From Flavobacteriaceae bacterium MAR_2010_188 (GTDB lineage Bacteria > Bacteroidota > Bacteroidia > Flavobacteriales > Flavobacteriaceae): a stretch of 64,000 nt of DNA. Of this stretch, positions 8,247 through 17,746 are shown one piece after another. Both the position numbers and the translations under genes were made by a program. The stretch spans positions 3,578,480-3,642,479 of the forward strand of contig LT629302.1 in the NCBI GenBank assembly GCA_900104375.1, in the 5' to 3' direction. Each line of letters begins with the position of its first letter. Position 1 is the stretch's first letter. The notes beneath the pieces are model-generated. The model searched no databases. It was not told the origin of the DNA and saw only the letters and a program-made list of their open reading frames with translations.

Positions 8247-9556
8247 TGGTCAAAAAACTTCTCGTAGTTTTAATCTGCGCGCTATCGCTTCAAATTAATG
8301 CTCAAGATAAAGCCGCCTCGCCCTATTCATTTTATGGTATCGGTACTTTAAAATTTAAAGGAACGGTGGAAAACAGAAGTATGGGTGGTCTTAGCATCTT
8401 TACAGATAGTATTCACCTTAACCTTAGAAATCCTGCTTCTTATGTATCTCCAAACCTAAAAGTATTTAATGAAGAGAGCAGGCCGGTAAAATTTTCTGTT
8501 GGTGGTTCCAATAATAGCTTAACCTTAAAGGGTGAGAACTCAGAGACCAAGGCAAATACTACTACATTTAATTATGTCGCTTTTTCATTCCCGATTGGTC
8601 GTTTCGGTGCGGGTTTTGGACTTTTACCATATACCGCAGTTGGCTATAAACTAGAATCCGATAATAACAATGATGATTTGGTAGATAATCGTTATCAAGG
8701 TGAAGGAGGGCTTAATAAGGCATTTATTGGTCTGGGTTATATGATTACTGATAATTTGAGTATTGGGGTAGACGTTAGTTACAATTTTGGTAACACCCAA
8801 AATAATTCTATCGGTTTTCTTTATGATGACAATGGTGATTTGATACAATATCAGACCTTAGAGCAGAATCGATCCGATTTAAGTGGCATCAATACAAATT
8901 TTGGTCTTACTTATAAGACTATGATTAACGAGAAACTGCAGCTTACTAGCTCAGTAACGTATGCGCCAAAGAGCAACTTAAAATCTAATAATACTAGAAC
9001 CTTTTCTACGGTTATTTATAACCAAACCTCTGGGCAGTCAGTGACAGTCAATACAGTTGATGGTAACCTAGAGGAACAAAATTTGAAATCTACTGATTTA
9101 TCATTACCTTCACGGCTTGCCTTTGGAGGAGGATTAGGTAAACCAAGAAAGTGGTTTGTTGGAGCAGAATATACTTTAACAAACACAAGTGAATTTTCAA
9201 ACCCCATAATTGCAATAGAAGATGCAAATTTCGTCAATGCATCAGGTTTTGCAGTTGGTGGTTTTTTTATTCCTGACTACAATTCATTTTCAAGTTATTG
9301 GAAGAGAGTCACATATCGGTCAGGGGTTCATTTTGAGAACACAGGTTTAAATATTAAGGGGGAAGACATAAATGAGTTTGGCATGTCTTTTGGAGTTGGG
9401 TTACCAGTTGGTGGTTTTTTCTCTAATGCGAATGTAGGATTAGAATTCGGAAAACGAGGAACGACAAACCAAAACCTAATCCAAGAAAATTTTGTAAACC
9501 TGCAGATCAGCCTATCCTTAAATGATAGATGGTTCCAGAAACTTAAATATAAATAA
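8246..9556 (+). CDS. Outer-membrane beta-barrel protein (putative porin/transporter)
   Basis: A 436-residue protein with signal peptide (MVKKLLVVLICALSLQINAQ, cleavage after NAQ) and a mature part beginning SPYSFYGIGTLKFKGTVENRSMGG. This start pattern is typical of flavobacterial barrel proteins distantly like FadL/PorV. Alternating strands with Gly and aromatic ends run to the C-terminus, as expected for an outer-membrane barrel. It overlaps coaX by one base and precedes a TPR protein and lptC, an arrangement common in Flavobacteriaceae. The substrate is unknown; lipid or hydrophobic transport is only a guess from the fold and the lptC neighbour. Confidence 0.75.
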   Translation: MVKKLLVVLICALSLQINAQDKAASPYSFYGIGTLKFKGTVENRSMGGLSIFTDSIHLNLRNPASYVSPNLKVFNEESRPVKFSVGGSNNSLTLKGENSETKANTTTFNYVAFSFPIGRFGAGFGLLPYTAVGYKLESDNNNDDLVDNRYQGEGGLNKAFIGLGYMITDNLSIGVDVSYNFGNTQNNSIGFLYDDNGDLIQYQTLEQNRSDLSGINTNFGLTYKTMINEKLQLTSSVTYAPKSNLKSNNTRTFSTVIYNQTSGQSVTVNTVDGNLEEQNLKSTDLSLPSRLAFGGGLGKPRKWFVGAEYTLTNTSEFSNPIIAIEDANFVNASGFAVGGFFIPDYNSFSSYWKRVTYRSGVHFENTGLNIKGEDINEFGMSFGVGLPVGGFFSNANVGLEFGKRGTTNQNLIQENFVNLQISLSLNDRWFQKLKYK

Positions 9557-9571
9557 GAAAATTAATCTATT

Positions 9572-10954
9572 ATGAAGACGAGAATTACATTAGTATTTGC
9601 GGCATTGTTCTTATCATTCAATATGAGTTTTGCTCAGCAAGATGAAGAGAGCATGACGAATCTTACCATCTTTACCGACTATTACAAGAGTAAAAAATAT
9701 GACGAGGCATATGAGCCTTGGATGAAGGTGAGAACCAAATCTCCAAAGTTTAACCGAGCGATCTATGCTTACGGGGAAACCATCCTTAAACATAAAATCG
9801 ATAATTCTACTGGAGCTGAGAAAAAAGCTTATATAGAAGATTTGATGAAATTGTACGATGAGTCTCTACAATATTATCCTTCAAATTATTCAGTTGGAAG
9901 TATTGCAGGCGACAAGCTGAATATCATGTATGATAATAAGGATGACTTAAAAACAACTCCTAAGCAACTTTTTGAAGCTGGTGATAAGGGCTATAAAGAC
10001 GATTTGCAAAATTTTACAAATCCTAGAGCATTATATATTTACTTCTCTTCCATGGTTGACATGCATGCCGCTGGTCAAGCAGAGATTCAACAAGTGTTCG
10101 ATAAATATGATGATGTATCAGATAAAATCGAAACTGAAGTTGAAAAGGTAACCGAAGACCTTAACAAGTTAGTTGAGAAAGAAGATGCTGGTACTAAACT
10201 ATCTTCTAAGGAAGAAGGTTATAAGAGACAATATGAAAGTTATTTAGAGAACTATGATAAAATCGGTGGAAGTATCGATTCTAAACTGGGACAACTTGCA
10301 AACTGTGAGAACCTGATTCCTCTTTACCAGAAAAACTTTGAGCAGTTCAAGAATGATGCAGTATGGTTGAAGCGTGCGGTAAGCAGAATGTACAATAAAG
10401 AATGTACTGATGACCCATTATATACCAAGATGGTAAAGGCTTATGATGAAACTGATCCTTCTGCAGATACTAAATATTTCGTTGCAACATTATTGTTCAA
10501 ACAAAATAAAGATAAAGAAGCTCAGGATTACTTAAATCAATCTTACGACCTACAAACTGATAAATTCAAAAAAGGAAAATTAGCGAAAAGAATTGCTAAT
10601 AGTCTTAAAGGTAAAGGTCAATTCGGAGCTGCGAGACGTTATTATCAAGAAGCTTTAAAATTAAATCCTTCTGACGGTAGCCCACACCTTTCAATTGCTG
10701 GAATGTATGCGAGTAGTGCAAATAGCTGTGGAGATAGTAACTTCAACAAAAGAGCTGTGTTCTGGTTAGCTGCACAAGAAGCTGCTAAAGCAGGTAGAGT
10801 AGATGGAAATTTAAAGTCTGCTTCAAGCCAAAGTGTGACAAGTTACAATGCAAAAGCACCTCAGAGAAGTGAAATTTTCCAAGAAGGTAATCAAGGAAAA
10901 ACAATACAGATTGGATGTTGGATTGGGATGAGTGTTACTGTCCCAACTCTATAA
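9572..10954 (+). CDS. Tetratricopeptide-repeat periplasmic protein
   Basis: A 460-residue protein with signal peptide (MKTRITLVFAALFLSFNMSFAQ), then helical repeats. A TPR-like pair is visible around residues 310-375 (FVATLLFKQNKDKEAQDYLNQSY, AARRYYQEALKLNPSDGSPHLSIAGMY), and a charged, coiled-coil-like stretch lies at about residues 165-235. TPR proteins act as scaffolds; no enzymatic motif is seen. It is the third gene of the coaX run, and its stop shares one base with the lptC start. A perfect palindrome with T run lies 28 bases after its stop, inside lptC, so transcription of this gene may partly end there. Confidence 0.8.
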   Translation: MKTRITLVFAALFLSFNMSFAQQDEESMTNLTIFTDYYKSKKYDEAYEPWMKVRTKSPKFNRAIYAYGETILKHKIDNSTGAEKKAYIEDLMKLYDESLQYYPSNYSVGSIAGDKLNIMYDNKDDLKTTPKQLFEAGDKGYKDDLQNFTNPRALYIYFSSMVDMHAAGQAEIQQVFDKYDDVSDKIETEVEKVTEDLNKLVEKEDAGTKLSSKEEGYKRQYESYLENYDKIGGSIDSKLGQLANCENLIPLYQKNFEQFKNDAVWLKRAVSRMYNKECTDDPLYTKMVKAYDETDPSADTKYFVATLLFKQNKDKEAQDYLNQSYDLQTDKFKKGKLAKRIANSLKGKGQFGAARRYYQEALKLNPSDGSPHLSIAGMYASSANSCGDSNFNKRAVFWLAAQEAAKAGRVDGNLKSASSQSVTSYNAKAPQRSEIFQEGNQGKTIQIGCWIGMSVTVPTL

Positions 10955-11511
10955 TGCCAATTATAAATAGAGACATAATAGTAAGCATGGTCACAACAAT
11001 TGTTGTGACCATGCTTTTTTCTTGTAAAAACAATTTTAAGGAAGTGCAAAAAATGGGTATTCTTCAAAATGAACCTATTAGTGAAGCACACGGCATCAAT
11101 CTTAAATTTACCGATTCTGGCAAAATAACGGCCAACCTTAAAAGTCCCAAGATGCTAGATTATAGCAATAGGGATTTCCCTTTTTCAGAATTTCCGGATG
11201 GTGTGAATCTTACTTTGTATGACGACAATAAGAATCAGAATATTATTGTAGCAGATTATGCCATTGTTTATGATGAAACTCATCTCATAGATTTACAGGG
11301 AAATGTTATAATCAGTACGCCGGCTAAGGATTCTATCTTCGCTGACCAATTATACTACGACCAAAAGAACGAATGGATCTTTACCAACAAACCAGTAAGG
11401 ATGATTTCTAATGGGAATACTAGCAAAGGAAATATTCTAGATACTAACAGAAACTTCTATCCATTTCAGCTTTTAGAATCCAGTGCGACCATTTACGTCA
11501 AAGAGGAATAA
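10954..11511 (+). CDS. lptC: LptC-like lipoprotein of the LPS export machinery
   Basis: A 185-residue protein with the LptC/OstA-like beta-jellyroll pattern: MGILQNEPISEAHGINLKFTDSGKI, then YAIVYDETHLIDLQGNVIIST and DQLYYDQKNEWIFTNKPV. LptC links the inner-membrane LptBFG ABC transporter to the periplasmic bridge that carries lipopolysaccharide. The start at 10954 (MPIINRD) overlaps the previous stop by one base. The N-terminus VTMLFSC looks like a lipobox, so the protein may be a lipoprotein rather than anchored by a transmembrane helix. The codons for this signal region are built on a 34-bp perfect palindrome (10983-11016). Confidence 0.85.
   Translation: MPIINRDIIVSMVTTIVVTMLFSCKNNFKEVQKMGILQNEPISEAHGINLKFTDSGKITANLKSPKMLDYSNRDFPFSEFPDGVNLTLYDDNKNQNIIVADYAIVYDETHLIDLQGNVIISTPAKDSIFADQLYYDQKNEWIFTNKPVRMISNGNTSKGNILDTNRNFYPFQLLESSATIYVKEE
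10983..11020 (+). terminator. Perfect palindrome with T run inside the 5' end of lptC
   Basis: The arm AAGCATGGTCACAACAA (10983-10999) is followed directly by its exact reverse complement (11000-11016) and then TTTT. In RNA it would form a stem of about 15 bp with an AAUU loop, the shape of an intrinsic terminator or attenuator. It begins 29 bases after the lptC start and encodes part of the signal sequence. Confidence 0.65.
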
Positions 11512-11554
11512 TTAATTATCTTTACTCACACTTTCAACCAAAGCTCATAATTGA

Positions 11555-11761
11555 ATGAAATTATTGCAATTTTTTCAGTACGCCTATCTAATCTTTGCGG
11601 TCCTTTTTATTTACGACGGCATCGCTAATTTTAATGAAGGCAACCGTGCTTGGATTTCTTTTGCACTGGCTGCTTTGGCAATCTTTATGTTCTTTTTCAG
11701 AAAAAGATACAGAGAGAAGTTCGAGGCACGTCGAAGAGAGCGCGAAGAATCCAATAAGTAA
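11555..11761 (+). CDS. Small membrane protein, 68 aa
   Basis: Not assigned to a function. The 68 residues contain two hydrophobic helices (about 5-24 and 31-48) followed by a very basic cytoplasmic tail (RKRYREKFEARRREREE). It lies 43 bases after lptC and five bases before the CNNM gene, so it is probably co-transcribed and translated with them. Flavobacteria often have a small gene at this position. Position and composition support a real gene; the role is open. Confidence 0.75.
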   Translation: MKLLQFFQYAYLIFAVLFIYDGIANFNEGNRAWISFALAALAIFMFFFRKRYREKFEARRREREESNK

Positions 11762-11766
11762 GATTA

Positions 11767-13056
11767 ATGGATAGCAATTTGCTGATAGTTATTTTAATGT
11801 TGGTTCTTTCTGCATTTTTTAGCGGTATGGAAATCGCATACATTTCTTCAAACAAAATTCATATTGAAATTGAGAAGAAAAAAAATGATTTTCTGGCTAA
11901 AATCCTTTCAAAACTTACGGTAAAACCTTCCAAGTTTATTGCTACCATGCTAATTGGGAACAACATTGCATTGGTTGTTTATGGTTTTATGATGGGAGAT
12001 ATGCTTATGGCTTGGTTTCAATCTATGTTGCCGACCGATTATCCTTTCTTCCATTATATTTTAGTCGATTTAAGTTTGCTTACCCAGACAATAATTTCAA
12101 CTATTATCATATTGATTACCGCGGAATTTTTGCCAAAAGTGTTCTTTCAGATTTATGCCAATTACATTCTTAAAATATTTGCAGTACCAGCCTATATGTT
12201 CTACCTATTATTTTCGGTGGTTTCGGATTTTGTTATTTGGATTTCTGATAACATCCTTCGCATTTTCTTTAAAACCGAAGGCGAAGACGTAGAGCTGGTT
12301 TTGACCAAAGTAGAACTTGGTAATTACATCAGTGAGCAGATGGAGTCTGTAGAAGAACATGATGAAGTCGATAGTGAGATTCAGATTTTTCAAAATGCGC
12401 TAGAATTTTCTGAAGTTAAATCCCGTGAGGTTATGGTGCCCCGTACCGAGATTATCGCGGTAGAAGTGAATGATTCGGTAAAGAATATCGCCAATCTTTT
12501 TATCGCTTCTGGCCTATCCAAAATATTGGTCTACAAAGATTCAATCGACGATTTACTGGGATATATTCATTCTTTTGAATTATTCAAAAAGCCAAAAACT
12601 ATAAAGGAAATCACCTTGCCAGTTCTTTATGTTCCTGAAACGATGCTCGCCAAGGATGTCTTGAATATGCTAACCAAACGCAGGATGAGTATGGCGGTTG
12701 TAATCGACGAATACGGCGGTACTGCAGGTATCATGACCATAGAGGATATTGTAGAAGAACTTTTTGGCGAAATTGAAGACGAGCACGATTCTATTGAATT
12801 AATCGAGATGAAAATCGACGAATTCAATTTTAAATTTTCATCGCGACTAGAGGTCGATTACGTAAACGAAAATTATAAACTCGATTTACCGATTGGCGAA
12901 AATTACGAAACTTTGGGTGGCCTAATTTTAAATCAGACCGAGGGCATTCCTGAAGAAAAAGAACAAATTTTAATAGAAAACTTTCTCTTTACAATTCTCG
13001 AGGTTTCTTCAACCAAAATCGAGGTTGTTTCCTTAAAAATACTGAAGGACGACTAA
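11767..13056 (+). CDS. CNNM/CBS-domain hemolysin-family membrane protein
   Basis: A 429-residue protein with an N-terminal CNNM transmembrane domain (three to four helices up to about residue 165; signature FSGMEIAYISSN near residue 20). A CBS pair follows at about residues 200-335 (SREVMVPRTEIIAV, RMSMAVVIDEYGGTAGIMTIEDIVEELFGEIEDEHD), and a CorC_HlyC domain sits at the end (SRLEVDYVNE... YETLGGLIL). Relatives include magnesium/cobalt efflux proteins and the gliding-associated GldE; the exact member cannot be decided here. It sits between a small membrane protein and ppiD in a conserved flavobacterial order. Confidence 0.88.
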   Translation: MDSNLLIVILMLVLSAFFSGMEIAYISSNKIHIEIEKKKNDFLAKILSKLTVKPSKFIATMLIGNNIALVVYGFMMGDMLMAWFQSMLPTDYPFFHYILVDLSLLTQTIISTIIILITAEFLPKVFFQIYANYILKIFAVPAYMFYLLFSVVSDFVIWISDNILRIFFKTEGEDVELVLTKVELGNYISEQMESVEEHDEVDSEIQIFQNALEFSEVKSREVMVPRTEIIAVEVNDSVKNIANLFIASGLSKILVYKDSIDDLLGYIHSFELFKKPKTIKEITLPVLYVPETMLAKDVLNMLTKRRMSMAVVIDEYGGTAGIMTIEDIVEELFGEIEDEHDSIELIEMKIDEFNFKFSSRLEVDYVNENYKLDLPIGENYETLGGLILNQTEGIPEEKEQILIENFLFTILEVSSTKIEVVSLKILKDD

Positions 13057-13152
13057 TCGCCAATCTCCTAATAAAAGGTGTCAATTGGTTTTTTTTTATA
13101 ATTATAAAATGGTATTTTCGCGCACTTATATTTCATAAACAACACTTATAAA

Positions 13153-15303
13153 ATGGCAGTTTTAAATAAAATTAGACAGCGTTCTTTTTTCTTGATCGTG
13201 ATAATTGCATTGGCATTATTCTCCTTTGTACTTGCGGATCTGTTTAAAAATAGTGATGCTCTAACTGGTGGTTCACAAGATGTAATCGCTTCTGTTAATG
13301 GTAACGATATTGATCGAGTTGATTTTATGAATAGGGTCGAAACCGTGCAAAGAAGTTTGGGACCTAACGCTACTTCTACTCAGGCAATGAACAGGGTTTA
13401 TGACGAAAAAATCAGGGAATCAATTCTTTCCGAGCATTCCGATAACTTAGGAATTACTATAGAACAGGCATACATCAACGATATGTTGAGACAGTCTATG
13501 GCGACTTATCCAGAATTTCAAAATGAAGCAGGGATGTTTGACCCTGCAAAATTACAGGAGTTTATCGCAAATCTTGAAGCAATTAAACCTCAGCCAGCAC
13601 AGTTAGGTAACTTTATGATGACCTGGAACGATTGGTTAAATTTTGAGCAAAACCTAATGAAATCTGCGAAAGAGCAGGTATATCTCAATCTCGTAAAAGC
13701 TGGAGCAAATGCAACGTTATCCGAGGCTCAACTCGATTACATGATGGAGAATGAAACAATTGATGTTAAATACGTTCAAATTCCTTATACAACTATTTCT
13801 GATAGTTTAGTCGAAGTTTCAAAGGATGAAATGAACGACTATATCGAAAAACATAAAGCAGATTACGAGTCTGAAGCTTCTAGAAATTTAAATTTCGTAG
13901 AATTTGTTGAAGAACCAACAATGGAAGATGAAGAAGAAGTTAAGGCAAACCTTCAAAGTATGCTTAACAATCGTGTTGAATATAATCCTGCTACCAAGCG
14001 TAACGATTCAATAAAAGGCTTTAAAGACACTCAAAACAATGCAGAATTTGTAAGCATGAATTCTTCGACCCGTTATAGTGATACCTTCATATTTAAAACA
14101 GCATTGCCTTCACAATATCAGGATACTATCTACAATCTTAACGTAGGCGAAGTATTTGGTCCATACAAAAATGGTGGTTTTTATAACTTAACCAAGTTGG
14201 TAGATACCAAAATGATTCCTGATTCGGCTAAAGTTAGACATATATTAATCCCGTTTGTTGGTGCAACTAGAGTCGATCCTACTGTTACTGCAACAGATGT
14301 CGAAGCTAAATCTCAGGCAGACAGTATTTTGGGAGTTTTAAAAACCAATAGAAAGAAATTCGTTGAACTATTAGATCTTTCTTCTGATAAAGTGAGCAAC
14401 GAAAAAGAAGGTGTTATAGAATTCTCGTATAACGACAGTTACGCACCAGAGTTTAAAGCGTTTTCTTTTGAAAATAATATAGGTGATATCGATGTGGTTA
14501 AAACATCTTTTGGATATCATATTATAGAAATCCTTTCTCAAACTGGAAAAGCCAAAGCAGTCAAGATTGCTACCGTTTCCCAAGAAGTAGAACCTTCTGA
14601 AAGAACAGTTGATGAAGTTTATAATAGAGCTTCTAAATTCGAAAGTGCCGTGCAAGATGAGGTCTTTCAAGATGTAGCGGCAAAAAATAACTATGAAGTA
14701 AGAACCATCAACAATGTAAAAGAACTTCAAGAAAGTCTACCCGGATTAGGAAACAACCGTGCGATTGTCCGTTGGGCTTTTGAAGATGGAACAAACGTGG
14801 GGGATTTTAAAAGATTTTCAATCCCAACTGGTGGTTATGCAATTGTACAAGTAGTTAAAATCAGCAAGGAAGGCTTGATGAGCCCCGAAGATTTACCGAC
14901 TAACATCGTACAAGAAATCAGAAATAAGAAAAAGGCTGAAATAATCCGTAAAAAGATTACCGGTAATACCGTTGACGAAATAGCTGCAAGTCAAAATGTA
15001 ACTGTACAAACATCTACTGCAGTTAATATGAAGACTCCAACCTTATTGGGAGCTGGCGAAGAACCGATGGTGGTTGGTTATGCTTTTGGACTAAAACAAG
15101 GGCAAACTTCTAAATTGATCAACGGAAATAAAGGAGTTTATATGATTGAAGTTACTCAAAGAACAGAAGCTCCTAAATTAGACAACTATCAAGCTGTGAT
15201 GAAGCGTTTAAGCAATACCAAAACTGGTGTTTCTCAAAATAAAGCTTACGACGCACTAAAAGCTGCTGCGGACATAGAAGATAACAGAGCGAGATTTTAC
15301 TAG
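13153..15303 (+). CDS. ppiD: Peptidyl-prolyl isomerase, PpiD/SurA type
   Basis: A 716-residue periplasmic folding factor anchored by one N-terminal helix (residues 11-29, FFLIVIIALALFSFVLADLF). A SurA/PpiD N-terminal chaperone region (ASVNGNDIDRVDFMNRVE...) spans about residues 40-200. A parvulin-type rotamase domain lies at about residues 350-465 (AKVRHILIPFVG ... FEFSFENNIGD-like segment ... TSFGYHIIEIL). A second, degenerate parvulin-like region may follow. It helps outer-membrane and secreted proteins fold. It is separated from the upstream gene by 96 bases, so it may have its own promoter, and is closed by the terminator at 15324-15354. Confidence 0.88.
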   Translation: MAVLNKIRQRSFFLIVIIALALFSFVLADLFKNSDALTGGSQDVIASVNGNDIDRVDFMNRVETVQRSLGPNATSTQAMNRVYDEKIRESILSEHSDNLGITIEQAYINDMLRQSMATYPEFQNEAGMFDPAKLQEFIANLEAIKPQPAQLGNFMMTWNDWLNFEQNLMKSAKEQVYLNLVKAGANATLSEAQLDYMMENETIDVKYVQIPYTTISDSLVEVSKDEMNDYIEKHKADYESEASRNLNFVEFVEEPTMEDEEEVKANLQSMLNNRVEYNPATKRNDSIKGFKDTQNNAEFVSMNSSTRYSDTFIFKTALPSQYQDTIYNLNVGEVFGPYKNGGFYNLTKLVDTKMIPDSAKVRHILIPFVGATRVDPTVTATDVEAKSQADSILGVLKTNRKKFVELLDLSSDKVSNEKEGVIEFSYNDSYAPEFKAFSFENNIGDIDVVKTSFGYHIIEILSQTGKAKAVKIATVSQEVEPSERTVDEVYNRASKFESAVQDEVFQDVAAKNNYEVRTINNVKELQESLPGLGNNRAIVRWAFEDGTNVGDFKRFSIPTGGYAIVQVVKISKEGLMSPEDLPTNIVQEIRNKKKAEIIRKKITGNTVDEIAASQNVTVQTSTAVNMKTPTLLGAGEEPMVVGYAFGLKQGQTSKLINGNKGVYMIEVTQRTEAPKLDNYQAVMKRLSNTKTGVSQNKAYDALKAAADIEDNRARFY

Positions 15304-15323
15304 GATTAAAATCTTCATAAATA

Positions 15324-15354
15324 AAAAAAGCACTGCATAACGCGGTGCTTTTTT
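15324..15354. terminator. Bidirectional terminator between convergent ppiD and the GHMP kinase gene
   Basis: AAAGCAC.GC pairs with GCGGTGCTTT around a short loop (CATAAC region). A-rich and T-rich tails on both sides can serve both converging genes. Confidence 0.85.
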
Positions 15355-15374
15355 ATTTTGCTGAATTTGCTAAT

Positions 15375-16283
15375 TTATAGCACCATTTTAATATATGGTA
15401 TCACGGTGTCATAACCTTTATTTTTGAAATAGTCCGATGGGTCTGAATGGCTAGCGGCCAGAACAAAATCACCACCCCAAGCTCCAAGACTTTTTATGGC
15501 TCCTTTAAAGTCGTCGAACAATTCTTCTTTCACTGGTTTTAATCTTATTAAACTTGATATAAGATTTTCATGAGCGGTTATTAGCGTAGAGAATTCTTCG
15601 AGGGAAGTGGATGCAAGTATTAGTTGAGTAAGACTGTTCAAGGCTTCTAGCTCTTTTTCAACTGAATCGTTCAAAGCTTTGTATTGGGATATTCCGTCCC
15701 TACTGTTTTGTTTTTTATTTAAATAAACAAAATATAGCTCCTCTTTAAAAGTAGGGTTAAAATCAACTTTAGAAATTTCAGCGTGTCCATTTTTAAGTGA
15801 ATATAATATCGGCATCCTAGAACCCGCGCAAGCAATGTCATACCCACTACCGCCAAAAGTTTTATCTAACAGCTTAAAGGCGTCTACATTTGCCCAGTTA
15901 GCGATATTATTGATGAGGGTAGAAGAAGTGCCGAGACCCCAGTATCTAGGGAACGATAAGTTGCTTTTTACATCGTAGCCTATTCCAGAATTTAAAAAAT
16001 CAGGATTTAATTTATAAGCTTGGTGCAATATGGACTTAAGTCTAGTTTCGATTTCGTTGGAAGACGAATTCTTTCCAGATATAACATCGCTTATTTTTAA
16101 TTCCATACTGAACCAACTCTTTGATTCATGGTCTAAACTTTCCCAACTAATGGTTGGTTTATCAGTTTTAGAAACTGAAAGCGATTGTCCGAACTTAGTT
16201 GGTACGGCCAAGGCTAAACCCCCATCTAGCACGAGATATTCACCGGTGAGGAGCAATTTACCATTGCTATAAAATTCAGACAT
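15375..16283 (-). CDS. GHMP-family small-molecule kinase (GYDIA type), mevalonate pathway candidate
   Basis: A 302-residue GHMP kinase: N-terminal NGKLLLTGEYLVLDGG, ATP loop RYWGLGTSSTLINNIA at about residue 113, and the diagnostic GGSGYDIACAGS at about residue 143 that gives this Bacteroidota subgroup its name. A third motif (GAWGGDFVLAAS) lies near the C-terminus. GHMP kinases phosphorylate small metabolites. The one-base overlap with the HMG-CoA reductase gene upstream suggests a mevalonate or phosphomevalonate kinase role in isoprenoid synthesis, but the exact substrate cannot be read from sequence. Confidence 0.85.
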   Translation of the reverse strand: MSEFYSNGKLLLTGEYLVLDGGLALAVPTKFGQSLSVSKTDKPTISWESLDHESKSWFSMELKISDVISGKNSSSNEIETRLKSILHQAYKLNPDFLNSGIGYDVKSNLSFPRYWGLGTSSTLINNIANWANVDAFKLLDKTFGGSGYDIACAGSRMPILYSLKNGHAEISKVDFNPTFKEELYFVYLNKKQNSRDGISQYKALNDSVEKELEALNSLTQLILASTSLEEFSTLITAHENLISSLIRLKPVKEELFDDFKGAIKSLGAWGGDFVLAASHSDPSDYFKNKGYDTVIPYIKMVL

Positions 16284-17596
16284 TATTTTCTAATCGTTTC
16301 AAGAGCTTCAGAAACTGCGGTATGCGTGACCGTTTTTGTTTTAAAGTCTTCGATCAAAGCCTTCTTTTCGGTTTCTGTTGCGCCAAATCGGTTGAGGATA
16401 TTCAATAGATGCATTTTCATATGACCTTTTTGAATTCCGGTGGTTACTAATGATTTTACAGCGCCAAAGTTTTGTGCTAGACCAACCACCGCAACAATTT
16501 TCATCAATTCTTTGGCAGTAGGATTATCTAGAATCTGAAGACATACCTTTACCAAAGGATGAATATTAGTCAGTCCGCCAACCGTCCCTAAGGCTAATGG
16601 TATTTCTATGGAAAATGTAAAGCGTTCATTATCTAAGCTAGCATGGGTGAGACTTTTATATTGTCCATCCTTAGATGCAAAGGCCTGTATACCGGCTTCA
16701 ACGGAACGAAAGTCGTTGCCGGTCGCCAAAACCACAGCATCAATTCCGTTCATGATGCCTTTGTTATGAGTGACCGCACGGTATGGTTCTACTTCGGCAA
16801 TTTTTACCGCATCTATAAATTTTGAAACAAAATCCTTTCCGCTAAAATTATTGTCGTCTAGTTCTTTAATATCACAACTTACACTTGCCTTTACCAAACA
16901 ATTTGGGGTGTAATTAGAAAGAATGCTCATAATCACCTCCAGCTTGTTGTCTTTTTCACTGAAGTTTTTATAAGCAATAAATTCTCGCTTTAAAATCTCA
17001 GCAAACTGTTCGAGGCAGCTATTAATAAAATTAGCGCCCATTGCATCCTGCGTTTCAAATGTGGCGTGCAACTGATAGTAATCCTTAAGTCGGTCGGTCT
17101 TATCGCGCAGCTCAATATCCAAAATACCTCCGCCACGTTTTACCATAGAAGAAGTTATAGCAAGTGTGTCGTCGTAAAACTTCGATTTTATCTGATTAAA
17201 AAATGTTATAAGTTCATTGCCATCTCCATCAAAACGAAAATGCACTTGTCCTATTTTTACGGTTGAAATTACTTCAGCTTTAAATCCGCCTCGGGTAGAC
17301 CAGAACTTTGCCGCTTTACTTGCCGCTGCCACTACCGAACTTTCCTCAATTACCATTGGGACGGCATAAGGCTTCCCGTTAATTACAAAGTTTGGGGCAA
17401 TCCCGAGAGGCAAGTAGAAATTAGATATGGTATTCTCTATAAATTCGTCATGAAGCTTCTGGAGTTTTTCATCCGGGTTCCAATATTGTTTTAGAATTGA
17501 TTTTGCCTCTTCGGAGTCGGATAGATAATTGTTAAGTAACCAATCGATTTTTTCGGATTTGGTCAATTTGGAGAACCCAGAAACTATTTTGTTCAT
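16283..17596 (-). CDS. mvaA: Hydroxymethylglutaryl-CoA reductase, class II-like
   Basis: A 437-residue enzyme that interconverts HMG-CoA and mevalonate. Recognisable motifs: VIEESSVVAAASKAAKFW at about residue 82 (substrate-site glutamate), ATFETQDAMGANFIN near 183 (cofactor site region), THNKGIMNGIDAV near 270 (catalytic Lys), and PLALGTVGGLTNIHP near 338. Length and motifs match the bacterial class II enzymes, which despite the name 'degradative' serve isoprenoid synthesis in many Bacteroidota. It is the first gene of a two-gene minus-strand operon with the GHMP kinase; the stop and start overlap by one base. Confidence 0.93.
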   Translation of the reverse strand: MNKIVSGFSKLTKSEKIDWLLNNYLSDSEEAKSILKQYWNPDEKLQKLHDEFIENTISNFYLPLGIAPNFVINGKPYAVPMVIEESSVVAAASKAAKFWSTRGGFKAEVISTVKIGQVHFRFDGDGNELITFFNQIKSKFYDDTLAITSSMVKRGGGILDIELRDKTDRLKDYYQLHATFETQDAMGANFINSCLEQFAEILKREFIAYKNFSEKDNKLEVIMSILSNYTPNCLVKASVSCDIKELDDNNFSGKDFVSKFIDAVKIAEVEPYRAVTHNKGIMNGIDAVVLATGNDFRSVEAGIQAFASKDGQYKSLTHASLDNERFTFSIEIPLALGTVGGLTNIHPLVKVCLQILDNPTAKELMKIVAVVGLAQNFGAVKSLVTTGIQKGHMKMHLLNILNRFGATETEKKALIEDFKTKTVTHTAVSEALETIRK

Positions 17597-17615
17597 GCAG
17601 AAAAACTTATCTAAA

Positions 17616-17623
17616 CAAAGATA
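17616..17623 (-). promoter_or_regulatory. Possible -7 promoter element for mvaA
   Basis: The minus strand reads TATCTTTG, a match to TAnnTTTG, 20 bases before the mvaA start. No clear TTTG is found at the -33 distance, so support is partial. Confidence 0.3.
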
Positions 17624-17746
17624 CCAATCTTCAAACGATAAATTTTTACGGCTTATCTAATATTGCTGTATTTGTGAATAATAGTTAAGAATTATTGCAT
17701 TATTTTTAGTAAACTTGACAACATTTTAAGAAAAATCCCTATCCCT

